Assembly (NCBI RefSeq): GCF_034470605.1 | Contig: NZ_JARGYT010000008.1 | Span: 1 to 26,469 of the forward strand | DNA from: Cyrtobacter comes | Lineage (GTDB): Bacteria; Pseudomonadota; Alphaproteobacteria; Rickettsiales; Midichloriaceae | Direction of reading: 5' to 3' | Length of the DNA: 26,469 nt | In this document: piece after piece, positions 1-9,211 of the stretch | Layout: each line of letters begins with the position of its first letter | How positions within the stretch are numbered: position 1 is the stretch's first letter | Made by a program: the position numbers and the translations under genes | Notes under the pieces: model-generated | Database searches by the model: none | What the model saw: only the letters and a program-made list of their open reading frames with translations | Told to the model about the DNA's origin: nothing

Positions 1-114
1 TTCGCTAAACTCAAAGAAAATCGACGCTTAGCATTACGATTTGAGAAATCCGATCTCTCTTTCCTTGCCTTTATAGCTTTAGCATCTATTAAATACAACC
101 TTTGTTAACAGTGC
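1..114 (+). mobile_element. Right end of an IS5-like insertion sequence (partial)
   Basis: The first 108 bases are open from the window edge to a TAA stop and encode the last 35 residues of a transposase (FAKLKENRRLALRFEKSDLS then FLAFIALASIKYNLC). The pattern of basic residues, then R-F-E-K, then a hydrophobic tail fits the C-terminus of IS5-family DDE transposases, where R(Y/F)(D/E)K is followed by a short hydrophobic helix. The stop codon lies inside the terminal inverted repeat, which ends at 114. Read inward, that end is GGCACTGTTAACAAAGGTT, the same 19 bases found at 26373-26391. The family call rests on a short tail; the presence of an IS end is much safer. Confidence 0.8.
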
Positions 115-626
115 CTAAGGCTTAGTTTGCTGTTACATGTAAATAGCAAGCCTAATGAGCAAGAGTAGCTTATATTCTTACAGTATGATTCTCCAGATAG
201 CTTATATGATGAGGTATCGCTAATGCCATATAGTGTTGCTTGAGTATTAGCAAAGCTGCTTCCTATACCTATGCCAATATATGGATTAACTGTAGAGGAT
301 ATAGGGATTTTATATGAAAGCCCTATATTTATTGAATATAAACTTAACTCTTGTTTGTAAGATGTATTATTAGTTATTTTATGGTTTGAGCTAATTTTAC
401 TAAACACCTTGCCATATGCTTGAAGATTTATATTTTGCGTTAACTCATAGCTAATACCAACAGAGCTTACCAAAGCATTGGCCTCAAAGCTTTTATCTGT
501 GGAATTAGCATTGAGAATACCAATACTAGAATTAAAATACAAATTTTTTAACACAGAGGAATTTGCCACTGTAGAGTATAAAATTGAGCATAATATACCC
601 GCTCCTTTTATTAATATTTTTCTCAT
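105..626 (-). pseudogene. Outer membrane beta-barrel surface protein, C-terminus removed by IS
   Basis: This 173-residue frame starts with a likely Sec signal peptide (basic MRKILIK, then a hydrophobic stretch to about residue 22, TVANSS). Amphipathic strands follow: residues 27-60, SVGISYEL, NLQAYGKVF, SLYSINIGLSYKIP and VNPYIGIGIGSSFA. The 'PYIGIGIG' motif and alternating strands match small OmpA-like or Surface_Ag_2-type barrels of Rickettsiales. The last residues (RHC) and the TAA stop come from the IS terminal repeat, so the host gene is cut at about base 115. Family members are usually longer and end in an aromatic-terminated strand needed for barrel assembly, which is missing here. Probably non-functional; it could be recent, since the remaining frame has no other damage. 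Confidence 0.72.
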
Positions 627-912
627 AAAATATTTGAGTGAGGAATGAGAGATTCGTAAAAGTCAGCGTACTTTGCGTGATAATGTATGAAGTTATGTGC
701 ACCAGACATAAAACAAGCCAATCTGATATAGCATCAAAGCCTGTAATTATTTTATAATTTCTACATGTTATAAATTCTGTCTAAGTTATATGCACTCTAG
801 AATCTTCTACATATTTATTATTAGTAATTCATATCTTCGCTTATGTTACTATGTTATGCCTTATTAGTCAAATGGTTATTTAGATTGTTAGAGTTAAATA
901 TTACTATATGGA
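627..912. other. Intergenic gap, no gene seen
   Basis: This stretch lies between the beta-barrel gene and the TrpD-like gene, both on the minus strand. It should hold the promoter of the former and the 3' end of the nuo operon transcript. It is strongly AT-rich with several TATAAT-like words but no well-spaced -35/-10 pair, and I found no strong terminator hairpin or RNA gene. Confidence 0.5.
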
Positions 913-1794
913 TCAATAAGTATAATGGTTTATAAAATCTTGTTCAGCTTTTATATATATCATGCTCTCAAGCAAGCTTTTTGTCTCAACTTGCTCCATA
1001 AAGTGTATGTAATGATCATTTTGTGATCTGCCTTCATTTATGAAGGCTGCTATGATTGAAACTATATATGCAAGCTTGCTATGCTCCATGTTGATATAAT
1101 TTATCTTGTCTAAAACTTTCGTTTCTAAGTATATGTATTCCTGATGTATAGCATAAAGCCCTTCATATAGTGATACCCAATATTCATTGGTATTGAGTTG
1201 TGTCAAAGCTATGATCTTTTGAAAACCTAAGGCTTTTGCTATGTTTATCAGTAAATTCTCCTGAAGTGTTGATTCAATTATAGCATATGAAAAGCATAAA
1301 TTTTTTGGTGTTAAATATTGTATTTCATCCACGATAGAGCAAAATCCTAGAATTTTTTTCATCAGTGCAAATTCCTTTAATTGAGTTTTATAAGTATTGT
1401 TTTCGATCTTAATAAGAGGAATAGTGCCCTCTTTTATATAATTTATGCTACTACAATCTTCTATTTTGGTATCTGTGTTTATTGTTATAGCATAACCAAT
1501 ATTACGCATATAAAAGGAAAGTATCATATGCAAAGTGTTTATGTTTTTAGAAGAAATAAAAATATTATTTTGGCCTCTTACACCTGTTGGATTAATTATT
1601 TTTTGTATTGCGCTTGCAATTGATGCGGCTTCGTGCGCAGAGACCCCCTTCATATGTAATGCTGTGAGGAAGCTTGCCACTTGAGCTGGGCAGGAATAGC
1701 CACGAGAAATTGCATTCATCGCATGCAGGATTTGATCATGTGAAAGACCATGACCATCAATCAGTCTTGCTATATATTGGCTTATAGATTGCAT
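913..1794 (-). CDS. Divergent TrpD-like (anthranilate phosphoribosyltransferase fold) protein lacking the PRPP motif
   Basis: A 293-residue protein. Residues 1-66 closely match the N-terminal helical domain of TrpD and related phosphoribosyltransferases (YIARLIDGHGLSHDQILHAM, then PAQVASFLTALHMKG and EAASIASAIQ). Residues about 145-165 (LGFCSIVDEIQYLTPKN) align with the TrpD 'LGxRTIFNLLGPLxNP' segment, and 180-215 and 240-280 resemble the later strand and final helices. The PRPP-binding GTGGD loop, the N-x-S-T and SSKSGS motifs and the AP-H-HPA segment are absent. At 293 residues it is shorter than TrpD (about 335). Catalysis looks lost, so it may be a decaying gene or one with a new binding role. 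It starts 22 bases after nuoE on the same strand, so it is probably the last gene of the nuo transcript. No other trp gene is in the window. Confidence 0.6.
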   Translation of the reverse strand: MQSISQYIARLIDGHGLSHDQILHAMNAISRGYSCPAQVASFLTALHMKGVSAHEAASIASAIQKIINPTGVRGQNNIFISSKNINTLHMILSFYMRNIGYAITINTDTKIEDCSSINYIKEGTIPLIKIENNTYKTQLKEFALMKKILGFCSIVDEIQYLTPKNLCFSYAIIESTLQENLLINIAKALGFQKIIALTQLNTNEYWVSLYEGLYAIHQEYIYLETKVLDKINYINMEHSKLAYIVSIIAAFINEGRSQNDHYIHFMEQVETKSLLESMIYIKAEQDFINHYTY

Positions 1795-1816
1795 TCAAAA
1801 AAATATCTAGCCTATT

Positions 1817-2302
1817 TTAATTTAATGAATTTATGAGTTGTATTATCGAATCTTCATTAACTTTTTCATATGTATCCTTATTAATTTGTATAACAGGGGC
1901 GTCAATGCATGCACCAAGACATTCTACCTCTACAAGTGTAAATTTAGAATCCCTAGTAGTTTGCCCGATATCTATATTTAGCTTTTTTTTACAAGCTGAC
2001 AGAATTTTATCAGATCCCCTGAGCCAACATGGAGTCGTTCTACAGACCTGTATCAAATACTTACCAACTGGCTCTTTGTTATACATTGTATAAAATGTGA
2101 CGACCTCATATACCCTGATCGGGGGCATAGAAAGGAATTTAGCTATATAGTCCATCACTTCTTTTGAGATCCAATTATTATTCTGATCTTGGGCGAGCCA
2201 TAAAAGTGGCATAATTGCAGCTCGCTGGTTCTCTTTTGGATATTTTAACAGTATCTCTTCCGCTTTCTTTAAATTTTCTTTTGTAAATTCAAATATTGCC
2301 AT
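1817..2302 (-). CDS. nuoE: NADH-quinone oxidoreductase subunit E (24 kDa, [2Fe-2S])
   Basis: NuoE is a peripheral subunit of complex I in the NADH-dehydrogenase module with NuoF and NuoG, carrying iron-sulfur cluster N1a. Its four ligands are visible: C-x4-C in VCRTTPCWL and C-x3-C in ECLGACIDAP. The N-terminal thioredoxin-like family signature is also present (FEFTKENLKKAEEILLKYP, then IMPLLWLAQ). The frame is open to 2326 with a TTG, but ATG at 2302 (MAIFEF) is preferred. It lies 4 bases after the nuoD stop with an AGG upstream and matches the usual family start. Length is 161 residues, normal for alphaproteobacterial NuoE. It is unusual that nuoF does not follow. Confidence 0.93.
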   Translation of the reverse strand: MAIFEFTKENLKKAEEILLKYPKENQRAAIMPLLWLAQDQNNNWISKEVMDYIAKFLSMPPIRVYEVVTFYTMYNKEPVGKYLIQVCRTTPCWLRGSDKILSACKKKLNIDIGQTTRDSKFTLVEVECLGACIDAPVIQINKDTYEKVNEDSIIQLINSLN

Positions 2303-2306
2303 GATG

Positions 2307-3476
2307 CTACCTATCAACTTCACCAAATACTATATCCATACTACCTATGTTTGTTACAACATCGGCTAGTAAATGCTTTTTACTCATAAATTCAAGCCCC
2401 TGAAGATGCGCGAAGCCTGGTGCTCTAATATAGCACCTATAAGGTTTATTAGAACCATCTGAGACTAAATGAATGCCAAATTCACCTTTTGGTGCTTCAA
2501 CCGCAGTATATGTATCACCTTCAGGGACATTATATCCCTCAGTATATAGCTTAAAATGGTGTATAAGCTCCTCCATGGAAAGCTTCATATCAGTTCTGGA
2601 TGGGGGAGAAATCTTCTTATTACTACTTTTAATAGGGCCGGCAGGCATATTTTCTATGCACTGTTTTACTATTTTAGCAGATTCTTTAACCTCTTCTACT
2701 CTAACGAGATATCTATCAAAGCAATCACCATTTTTTCCAATAGGTATATCAAATTCCATTTTATGATATACATCATATGGCTGAGCCTTTCTTAAATCCC
2801 ATGGAATACCTGAGGCGCGAAGCATTGGGCCAGTAAACGCCCAGCTGAGTGCTTCTTCCTTTGTTACAATACCTATATCAACAGTACGCTGTTTGAAGAT
2901 TCTGTTTTCAGTAAGGAGACCTTCTATTTTTTCTATGAAGCCTGGTATGGTTTTTATGAAAGAGTAAATATCCTCCAAAAGTCCTTCTGGCAAATCCATA
3001 GCAACGCCGCCAGGTCTTATATATGCAGCATGCATTCTTGCGCCACTTGCGCGCTCATAAAATTCCATTATTTTTTCTCGTTCTTCAAAGCTCCAGAGAA
3101 GTGGGGTAGTGGCCCCAACATCAAGGGCTTGTGTTGTAATATTTAAAAGATGATTAAGTATGCGTGTAAGCTCACAAAACATTACTCTAATATATTGAGC
3201 CCTAGAGGGAACATCGCAGCATAGTAATTTCTCAACAGCAAGAGCAAAACAGTGTTCTTGGCACATTGGAGAAACATAGTCTAATCTATCAAAATACGGG
3301 ATTGCCTGTGTATATGTTTTATACTCAATTAACTTTTCTGTCCCTCTATGGAGTAACCCTATATGAGGGTCAGCCCTTTCTATTACTTCACCATCCATTT
3401 CAAGAATAAGTCTTAAAACACCGTGTGCAGCTGGATGTTGAGGGCCAAAATTAATTGTGAAATTTTTCTTGTTCAT
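2307..3476 (-). CDS. nuoD: NADH-quinone oxidoreductase subunit D (49 kDa)
   Basis: NuoD is the 49-kDa subunit at the junction of the peripheral and membrane arms, forming the quinone cavity with NuoB. At 389 residues it is the unfused form (not NuoCD) and full length. It opens with the signature NFGPQHPAAHGVLRL, followed by DPHIGLLHRGTEKL and YFDRLDYVSPM. Later come RPGGVAMDLPEG, the GxMLRASGIPWDLRK segment and the C-terminal LVSDGSNKPYRCYIRAPGFA and DIVFGEVDR. The His-Gly motif in the N-terminal loop and the Tyr of the DRLDY segment, both implicated in quinone binding, are kept. Its ATG overlaps the nuoN stop by 4 bases (ATGA), implying coupled translation. nuoC is not upstream as it is in most operons. 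Confidence 0.97.
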   Translation of the reverse strand: MNKKNFTINFGPQHPAAHGVLRLILEMDGEVIERADPHIGLLHRGTEKLIEYKTYTQAIPYFDRLDYVSPMCQEHCFALAVEKLLCCDVPSRAQYIRVMFCELTRILNHLLNITTQALDVGATTPLLWSFEEREKIMEFYERASGARMHAAYIRPGGVAMDLPEGLLEDIYSFIKTIPGFIEKIEGLLTENRIFKQRTVDIGIVTKEEALSWAFTGPMLRASGIPWDLRKAQPYDVYHKMEFDIPIGKNGDCFDRYLVRVEEVKESAKIVKQCIENMPAGPIKSSNKKISPPSRTDMKLSMEELIHHFKLYTEGYNVPEGDTYTAVEAPKGEFGIHLVSDGSNKPYRCYIRAPGFAHLQGLEFMSKKHLLADVVTNIGSMDIVFGEVDR

Positions 3477-4897
3477 AATAAGCCAGCTGAATTTTTGGTA
3501 AAAATGAGCAATGAGTCAAGTTGTATAGCAGAAAATGTACAAAATGCTGCGCATAAAAACATTATTAACCACTTCTCACAGCTTATATTGATCTTAATAA
3601 CATTTCTACCTTTATCAAAATATATAGCTTTAATAATCTTCAAATAGTAATAAACACTAATCAAGCTTGCTAGAACCAAGCAACAAGCAAGCGGAAACAG
3701 ATTTCCGTTTATAAGAGCAATAATTACATAAAATTTTCCAAAAAACCCTATAAATGGAGGTATGCCTGCCATCGAGATAACAAAAATTGTAATTAATACT
3801 GAGAGAACGGGATTCTTTGATGCTAATCCAGAAAGTTGAGATATTTCCAAATTGTTACTAGATTTTTCAAAAGCTATTAAAAAAGTAAAGAATCCTATAT
3901 TAGCGGCCATATAGGCGGCCATGTAAAATGTGAAATACTGTATATCACTACTTTTTCCTGTTGCAAGTGCAGAGACCATGAAGCCCACTTGTGAGATTGA
4001 GGCATATGCAAGTAGCCTTTTTATATTTTTTTGTTTGAAGGCAGCGAATGCCCCTGTAAAGAGCGAAAGAACAGACATTGTTATATATACATAACTCAAA
4101 TCTGTTATAAGCCCATAAAATGGGCGATACATGAGTTTAGCAAAAATAGCAAGAGAAGCAATTTTAGGTAAGCTAGATAAAAGTCCTGTAACGTATGTTG
4201 ATGAACCTTGGTAAACATCTGGTACCCATATATGAAATGGTGCTAATGAAATCTTAAAGCAAAAGGCACTTATAACAAATATGCATGCAAGAGCAAATAT
4301 ATGGTTACCTTGACCATCTGTTAATGCAAAATTTCTGATTTGTGAAAAATCTATAGAGCCGCAAGATCCGTATATGATAGCGCATCCAAATAAAAAGAAG
4401 CATGAGGATATAGAGCCAAGTATGAAATACTTCACTGATGCTTCTTGCGATTTTCTATCATCAAGATTAGAGGCGACCATTATATAAAATGGTAAGGTCA
4501 TGAGCTCCATTCCAAGGTATAGAGGTAATAGCCCATTGCTACCTATCATTACCATACCACCGGTTAATGAGAATAATAAGAGGCCAGGAAGTTCAGGTGT
4601 TACTTTTACTGAAAAATACCTATCGGAGATGGAAAAAAGCAAAGCCAATGAAGCTATAACAAGCAAAGATTTAAACGTGAATGTAAAGTTATTTATCTCA
4701 ATTGAGTTTGTAAAAACACATGATTCAGCTGAAAGCGGCTGAATCATAAAATGTAACGATATAAGCAAAGATATGACAGGAATAGCATAGATATATCTAT
4801 GCGCATTTTTGCACATTGATGCTGCCATAGAGATAAGTGCGCCAACTATGAGAGAAATTTCAGGTAACAAAGCCAGTAATTCTGATGATATTCTCAT
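3473..4897 (-). CDS. nuoN: NADH-quinone oxidoreductase subunit N (antiporter-like membrane subunit)
   Basis: A 474-residue polytopic membrane protein and one of the three proton-pumping antiporter-like subunits. Family marks are LGMELMTLPFYIMVA with its membrane Glu, the discontinuous-helix region SLAPFHIWVPDVYQGSSTYV then TGLLSSLPK with Lys and Pro, and FKQKNIKRLLAYASISQVGF. Length is typical. The start ATG overlaps the nuoM stop (ATGA), and its own stop overlaps the nuoD start in the same way. Confidence 0.96.
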   Translation of the reverse strand: MRISSELLALLPEISLIVGALISMAASMCKNAHRYIYAIPVISLLISLHFMIQPLSAESCVFTNSIEINNFTFTFKSLLVIASLALLFSISDRYFSVKVTPELPGLLLFSLTGGMVMIGSNGLLPLYLGMELMTLPFYIMVASNLDDRKSQEASVKYFILGSISSCFFLFGCAIIYGSCGSIDFSQIRNFALTDGQGNHIFALACIFVISAFCFKISLAPFHIWVPDVYQGSSTYVTGLLSSLPKIASLAIFAKLMYRPFYGLITDLSYVYITMSVLSLFTGAFAAFKQKNIKRLLAYASISQVGFMVSALATGKSSDIQYFTFYMAAYMAANIGFFTFLIAFEKSSNNLEISQLSGLASKNPVLSVLITIFVISMAGIPPFIGFFGKFYVIIALINGNLFPLACCLVLASLISVYYYLKIIKAIYFDKGRNVIKINISCEKWLIMFLCAAFCTFSAIQLDSLLIFTKNSAGLL

Positions 4898-6414
4898 AGA
4901 GCGCCTCCATAAATCATTCTAAAGTTCATAATAAGTAATTGCAGCAGCTCAACTGATGAATTAGTGAACATTATAACGGCATTTGGAAAAATACCTAATA
5001 TAACCATCAAAGAGCACATTGTAAGCAATGTAAAAAGCTCGCTGTAGCTTAAGTCTTGCATATCTTTACAATTTTTATTTGTATTTCCAAATATTATTTT
5101 AGAGCATAAAAGCAGCATGTATGTCGCCCCAAGAACCATGCCAATAGCTATCAATACACCATATATGAAGCGATACTTAAGTACTGAGAATGTAACTAAG
5201 AACTCGCCTATAAATCCAGATGTACCAGGTAGCGCAATTGAGGCAAATGAGCATAAAACAAAAAAGAATGAGAATTTAGGCATTACCCCTGCAATACCTT
5301 CATAAAAGGAAATTTCTTTGGTTTTTTTTCTATCATATAGTATGCCTATGCAGAAAAATAGTGCAGCAGATACTATTCCATGGCTTATCATGGAGAAAAT
5401 TGCGCCTTGATACCCTTGTACGTTTAATGCAAAAATTCCAGCTGTAACATAGCCCATGTGAGCAATGGATGAATAAGCTATAAGCTTTTTTATATCGCTT
5501 TGGACAAGGGCAACCATTGAAGTATATATAATGGCAATAATACTAAGTATTATTACAAAATCCGAATAATATTCAGAAGCAGCTGGGAAGAATGGTACGG
5601 AGAGTCTCATAAACCCATAACCTCCCATTTTTAATAAGATACCTGCAAGGAGCATAGAGCCTGCTGTTGGTGCTTGTACATGGGCATGTGGTAACCAACT
5701 GTGTAGTGGTAGCATTGGAAGCTTTAGGGCAAAGGCTATGAAAAAGCCCATCCATAGCACTTGCTGTACAGCGAAAGGATACTCTCGAGTAAAATGGTAA
5801 AGGATTGGTATATCTGAGACACCTGATTTGGTAATTATATATATTATAGATATTAGGAAAAGTAGTGATCCGGCAAATGTATATAAAAAGAACTTAAACG
5901 CAGCTTTTGGGCCCTGATCACCTCCCCAAACACCGATTAATATAAACATTGGTATTAGGGAAGCTTCGAAAAATACATAAAATAATACCAAATCTAATGC
6001 GGAAAAAACGCCTATTGTGATACCCTGTACCATCAACAGCATTGCAAAGAACTGCGGTGGTTTATTATAAGAATTCCATGCGGATAATATGCAGAAAGGT
6101 AGTAAAATTGACGTTAATACTATCAATCCTAGTGAGATACCATCTACCCCAAGCTTATATGAGAAAATAGCCCTTCCTCCTATTGTAGATAGGGTCTTTG
6201 TGTTAGATAGAAATTGAAACCCCTTCTCGCTTAAATTAAAATGGCTGAGCATTAAAAATGCCAGTATCAGGCTAAAGATGGAAGAAAATAATGCTATATA
6301 TTTCGAATAAGTATTACCAAATATGCTGCAAAAAGCTCCAAGCACAAGCAAGAGCACGGCAATAGCTATAGGAAAAAATATTTGCAGCGATATTATATCG
6401 TTAAAGTTCAACAT
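4894..6414 (-). CDS. nuoM: NADH-quinone oxidoreductase subunit M (antiporter-like membrane subunit)
   Basis: A 506-residue polytopic membrane protein and proton-pumping subunit of complex I. Diagnostic segments are LGVDGISLGLIVLTS, VFFEASLIPMFILIGVWGG with the conserved membrane Glu, and ALKLPMLPLHSWLPHAHVQA followed by PTAGSMLLAGILLKMGGYG with the central Lys. DIKKLIAYSSIAHMGYV follows. The ATG directly abuts the nuoL stop (TAAATG), and the stop overlaps nuoN by 4 bases. Length is normal. Confidence 0.97.
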   Translation of the reverse strand: MLNFNDIISLQIFFPIAIAVLLLVLGAFCSIFGNTYSKYIALFSSIFSLILAFLMLSHFNLSEKGFQFLSNTKTLSTIGGRAIFSYKLGVDGISLGLIVLTSILLPFCILSAWNSYNKPPQFFAMLLMVQGITIGVFSALDLVLFYVFFEASLIPMFILIGVWGGDQGPKAAFKFFLYTFAGSLLFLISIIYIITKSGVSDIPILYHFTREYPFAVQQVLWMGFFIAFALKLPMLPLHSWLPHAHVQAPTAGSMLLAGILLKMGGYGFMRLSVPFFPAASEYYSDFVIILSIIAIIYTSMVALVQSDIKKLIAYSSIAHMGYVTAGIFALNVQGYQGAIFSMISHGIVSAALFFCIGILYDRKKTKEISFYEGIAGVMPKFSFFFVLCSFASIALPGTSGFIGEFLVTFSVLKYRFIYGVLIAIGMVLGATYMLLLCSKIIFGNTNKNCKDMQDLSYSELFTLLTMCSLMVILGIFPNAVIMFTNSSVELLQLLIMNFRMIYGGAL

Positions 6415-8298
6415 TTATATAATTTTCCTAAAATATAAATAACCCAAGGCTATAAGCCCAACTAGAATAGAATATATGTATCTATGAGTCTTTCCGCTTT
6501 GTATAGATGCAAAGATCCTGGAGAGTTTTTTACAAAAGAAATAGATAATGCTTGATAATTTATCCATTATCAAAAGTTCAGAGTAGAAGAACGCTGATCT
6601 AGAGGCTTTCATATATGGCTTAATTAATATGTATTCATATAATTCATCAATATAAAATTTATTTCTAAATAGATTACTAATAAATCCATCTTGTCTTGTT
6701 TTATTATGACAAAATAAGTACGAGCAAATCACCCCTATAATAGCAGCTACGGACGGCATGATTGAAATAAGTAGATTATGATGTATTGGTAATGCTCTTG
6801 ATGAGCTATTCCAAAATGGTTCTGATGAGGTCATATTTACAATATATTTACCGAAGGCTCCTGCAAATATTGCTCCCAAACATAAAACAAACAGTGGAAC
6901 TAACATCACAATTCCAGATTCATGTGGGTTATTATCGGAATGCTTGTTTCCATAGAATACATATATTAGTAGTCTACAAGAGTAAAATGCAGTTAAAAAT
7001 GCTACAAATACACCAATACAATAAGATACTATGCCAAGATCATCACCCCTTGCATATGCAGCTTCTAGTATAGCATCTTTGGAGAAGAACCCTGCAAAGA
7101 ATGGAATGCCTGCAAGTGCGGCTGAGCCTATAACCATCATTGCATGTGTATATGGTAGCTTTTTATATAATGCCCCCATTTTTCTTATATCTTGCTCGTC
7201 ATTTAATGCATGTATAACGCTACCGCAGCCCAGAAAAAGAAGTGCCTTAAAAAATGCATGTGTGAATAAATGGAAAACGCTTGCGCTCCAAGCACCAGAC
7301 CCTGCAGCGATAAACATATAACCAAGCTGGCTGCAAGTTGAATAGGCCACTATCTTTTTTATATCGTTCTGTGCAAGTGCAATTAGTGCTGCAAATAATG
7401 AAGTTGCCGTACCTAGAATTAATATAAAATCTAAAATTGGCTTGGATTGAGAAAATAGATCAAAGCATCTTGCAACTAAAAATACACCAGCAGTAACCAT
7501 TGTTGCCGCATGTATTAGTGCAGATACGGGTGTGGGGCCTTCCATTGCATCGGGAAGCCAAACGTGCAGGCCGAGCTGAGCTGATTTGCCCATGCACCCA
7601 ATAAACAACAGTAGACATATAAGAGAAATAGCAGAAAACTCTATTCCAAAAATGTTGAAAGTTTCCGATGAGTAAAATTTTGCAAAACCCAGCACGCTAG
7701 AATACTCTATGCTCCCAAAAACAACTGCTATTGTAAATATCCCAAGTGCAAGTCCTATATCTCCAACCCTATTAACTAAAAATGCCTTTATAGCTGCATT
7801 TGAGGCTGTTTTCTTTTTATACCAAAAACCTATAAGCAGGTATGAGCTCAAGCCAACACCCTCCCAGCCAACAAATAGCTGGGCAAAATTATCAGCGACT
7901 ACTAGTATTAGCATGAAAAACGTAAATAGAGAGAGGTAAGAGAAAAATCTCCTTTTACTTCTATCTTCCGCCATATAGCCGACTGAATAGAGGTGTACAA
8001 GAAACGAAACTGATGTGACAACCATTATCATGGTTGCAGAAAGGGAATCTATATATATAGACCAGTCCGCCCTCAAGTTAGCTACAGATATCCAGTTGAA
8101 TAATTTAATTATTAATGGTGTATGTTCTAATACTGAGAATTGATAAAAAATAAAGATGCCAAATATAGCTGCTATACCAACACAGCAGCATGAAATTAAC
8201 ATAGCTAGTTTATCTCTGAATGAAAAAAAGGCTAAAAGAGAGCCAATTAGCGGAAGAAATACAAGTATTTCAGAGATATAAGTTAATATTGCTAACAT
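6415..8298 (-). CDS. nuoL: NADH-quinone oxidoreductase subunit L (antiporter-like membrane subunit)
   Basis: A 627-residue protein, the distal proton-pumping subunit with the long lateral helix at its C-terminus. Motifs include FVGWEGVGLSSYLLIGFW (conserved Glu), AFLVNRVGDIGLALG, GKSAQLGLHVWLPDAMEGPT followed by PVSALIHAATMVTAGVFL, and DIKKIVAYSTCSQLGYM. The C-terminal 100 residues hold the hydrophobic end and amphipathic segment expected of NuoL. The start ATG lies 2 bases after the nuoK stop. Length is close to the roughly 615-650 usual in the family. Confidence 0.97.
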   Translation of the reverse strand: MLAILTYISEILVFLPLIGSLLAFFSFRDKLAMLISCCCVGIAAIFGIFIFYQFSVLEHTPLIIKLFNWISVANLRADWSIYIDSLSATMIMVVTSVSFLVHLYSVGYMAEDRSKRRFFSYLSLFTFFMLILVVADNFAQLFVGWEGVGLSSYLLIGFWYKKKTASNAAIKAFLVNRVGDIGLALGIFTIAVVFGSIEYSSVLGFAKFYSSETFNIFGIEFSAISLICLLLFIGCMGKSAQLGLHVWLPDAMEGPTPVSALIHAATMVTAGVFLVARCFDLFSQSKPILDFILILGTATSLFAALIALAQNDIKKIVAYSTCSQLGYMFIAAGSGAWSASVFHLFTHAFFKALLFLGCGSVIHALNDEQDIRKMGALYKKLPYTHAMMVIGSAALAGIPFFAGFFSKDAILEAAYARGDDLGIVSYCIGVFVAFLTAFYSCRLLIYVFYGNKHSDNNPHESGIVMLVPLFVLCLGAIFAGAFGKYIVNMTSSEPFWNSSSRALPIHHNLLISIMPSVAAIIGVICSYLFCHNKTRQDGFISNLFRNKFYIDELYEYILIKPYMKASRSAFFYSELLIMDKLSSIIYFFCKKLSRIFASIQSGKTHRYIYSILVGLIALGYLYFRKII

Positions 8299-8300
8299 AT

Positions 8301-8624
8301 CTAATCACCCATTTCACTCATAGATGAGACGTCTATATTAGATCTTGCTCTAAAGCAATTTATTGCAATAGCAAGTCCTATAGCAGCTTCAGCTGCAGTG
8401 CAAGCTAAGATAAAAATACTGAATATCTGGCCATCAATTTGATTGTTATATGATGAAAAAGCGCAAAACAGTATATTGACAGATAGCACCATAATCTCAA
8501 CTGAGATTAATATTGCTATCATATTTTCTCTATTCACAAGCAGCCCTACCAACCCTACGGTAAATAGTATAATAGAAACGGTAAAATATGAATTTATTGA
8601 AATTTCCTGTAAGAAATTGTTCAT
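8301..8624 (-). CDS. nuoK: NADH-quinone oxidoreductase subunit K
   Basis: A 107-residue membrane protein with three transmembrane helices (about 14-32, 37-56 and 66-90), homologous to MrpC and mitochondrial ND4L. The two membrane glutamates needed for proton transfer are present at E43 (SVEIMVLSVN) and E79 (CTAAEAAIGLA). The start overlaps the nuoJ stop by 4 bases. It is slightly longer than the usual 100-102 residues because of a hydrophilic C-terminal tail. Confidence 0.96.
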   Translation of the reverse strand: MNNFLQEISINSYFTVSIILFTVGLVGLLVNRENMIAILISVEIMVLSVNILFCAFSSYNNQIDGQIFSIFILACTAAEAAIGLAIAINCFRARSNIDVSSMSEMGD

Positions 8625-9211
8625 AATTCGATACCTTTATTAAAGTCTACCTTAATCAATTTTACATCTCTGCCTCTTTTTACCTGCGCAGAGCAATCCT
8701 GAATCTTTCTAGAGGTTCTTTGATATTTTGATGTAAGAAGTATAGCTCCTATCATTGCAACAAGGAGCAAAAACCCTGTTAATTGAAAAGGTATAAAGTA
8801 TTTTGTATATAAAACAGAGCCTATATATCTGGTATTCAGTTCTGTCACTACACTACTAGCTGGAGGATAGAAATCCGGTGAGTACATTTTGGCTATATAA
8901 ATACCAGCAAAAATAATTAAGCAGACAGAAACTGCTAATGGTATCAGCCCCAAGAGCCTTCTAAAGGATAATACCTCAGCCTCTCCTATCATCATGATAA
9001 CAAATAAAAACAGAACAGCAATGGCTCCAACATAGACTATTAAGAGAGTCATCGATATGTATTCGACATCGGCCATCAAGAGTATTGAGGCGGCGCTGGC
9101 AAAACAGAGTATTAGCAATATAACAGAACGTACACCGCCCCTTAGTACAACGACAAAAAACGCTGATAGGATCATCAATGTACTAAAGGACCAGAATATA
9201 AATTCAGACAT
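8621..9211 (-). CDS. nuoJ: NADH-quinone oxidoreductase subunit J
   Basis: A 196-residue membrane subunit equivalent to mitochondrial ND6, with about five hydrophobic helices. Recognisable parts are SAASILLMADVEYISMTLLI and VYVGAIAVLFLFVIMMIGE, the family's pi-bulge helix 3 with the YVGAIAVLFLFVIMM signature. The frame reaches a TTG at 9214, but the ATG at 9211 (MSEFIFWSF) is the better start. It is the first gene of the run, so the promoter should lie in 9215-9339; TACAAT on the minus strand (plus positions 9259-9264) is a possible -10 without a good -35. Confidence 0.95.
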   Translation of the reverse strand: MSEFIFWSFSTLMILSAFFVVVLRGGVRSVILLILCFASAASILLMADVEYISMTLLIVYVGAIAVLFLFVIMMIGEAEVLSFRRLLGLIPLAVSVCLIIFAGIYIAKMYSPDFYPPASSVVTELNTRYIGSVLYTKYFIPFQLTGFLLLVAMIGAILLTSKYQRTSRKIQDCSAQVKRGRDVKLIKVDFNKGIEL

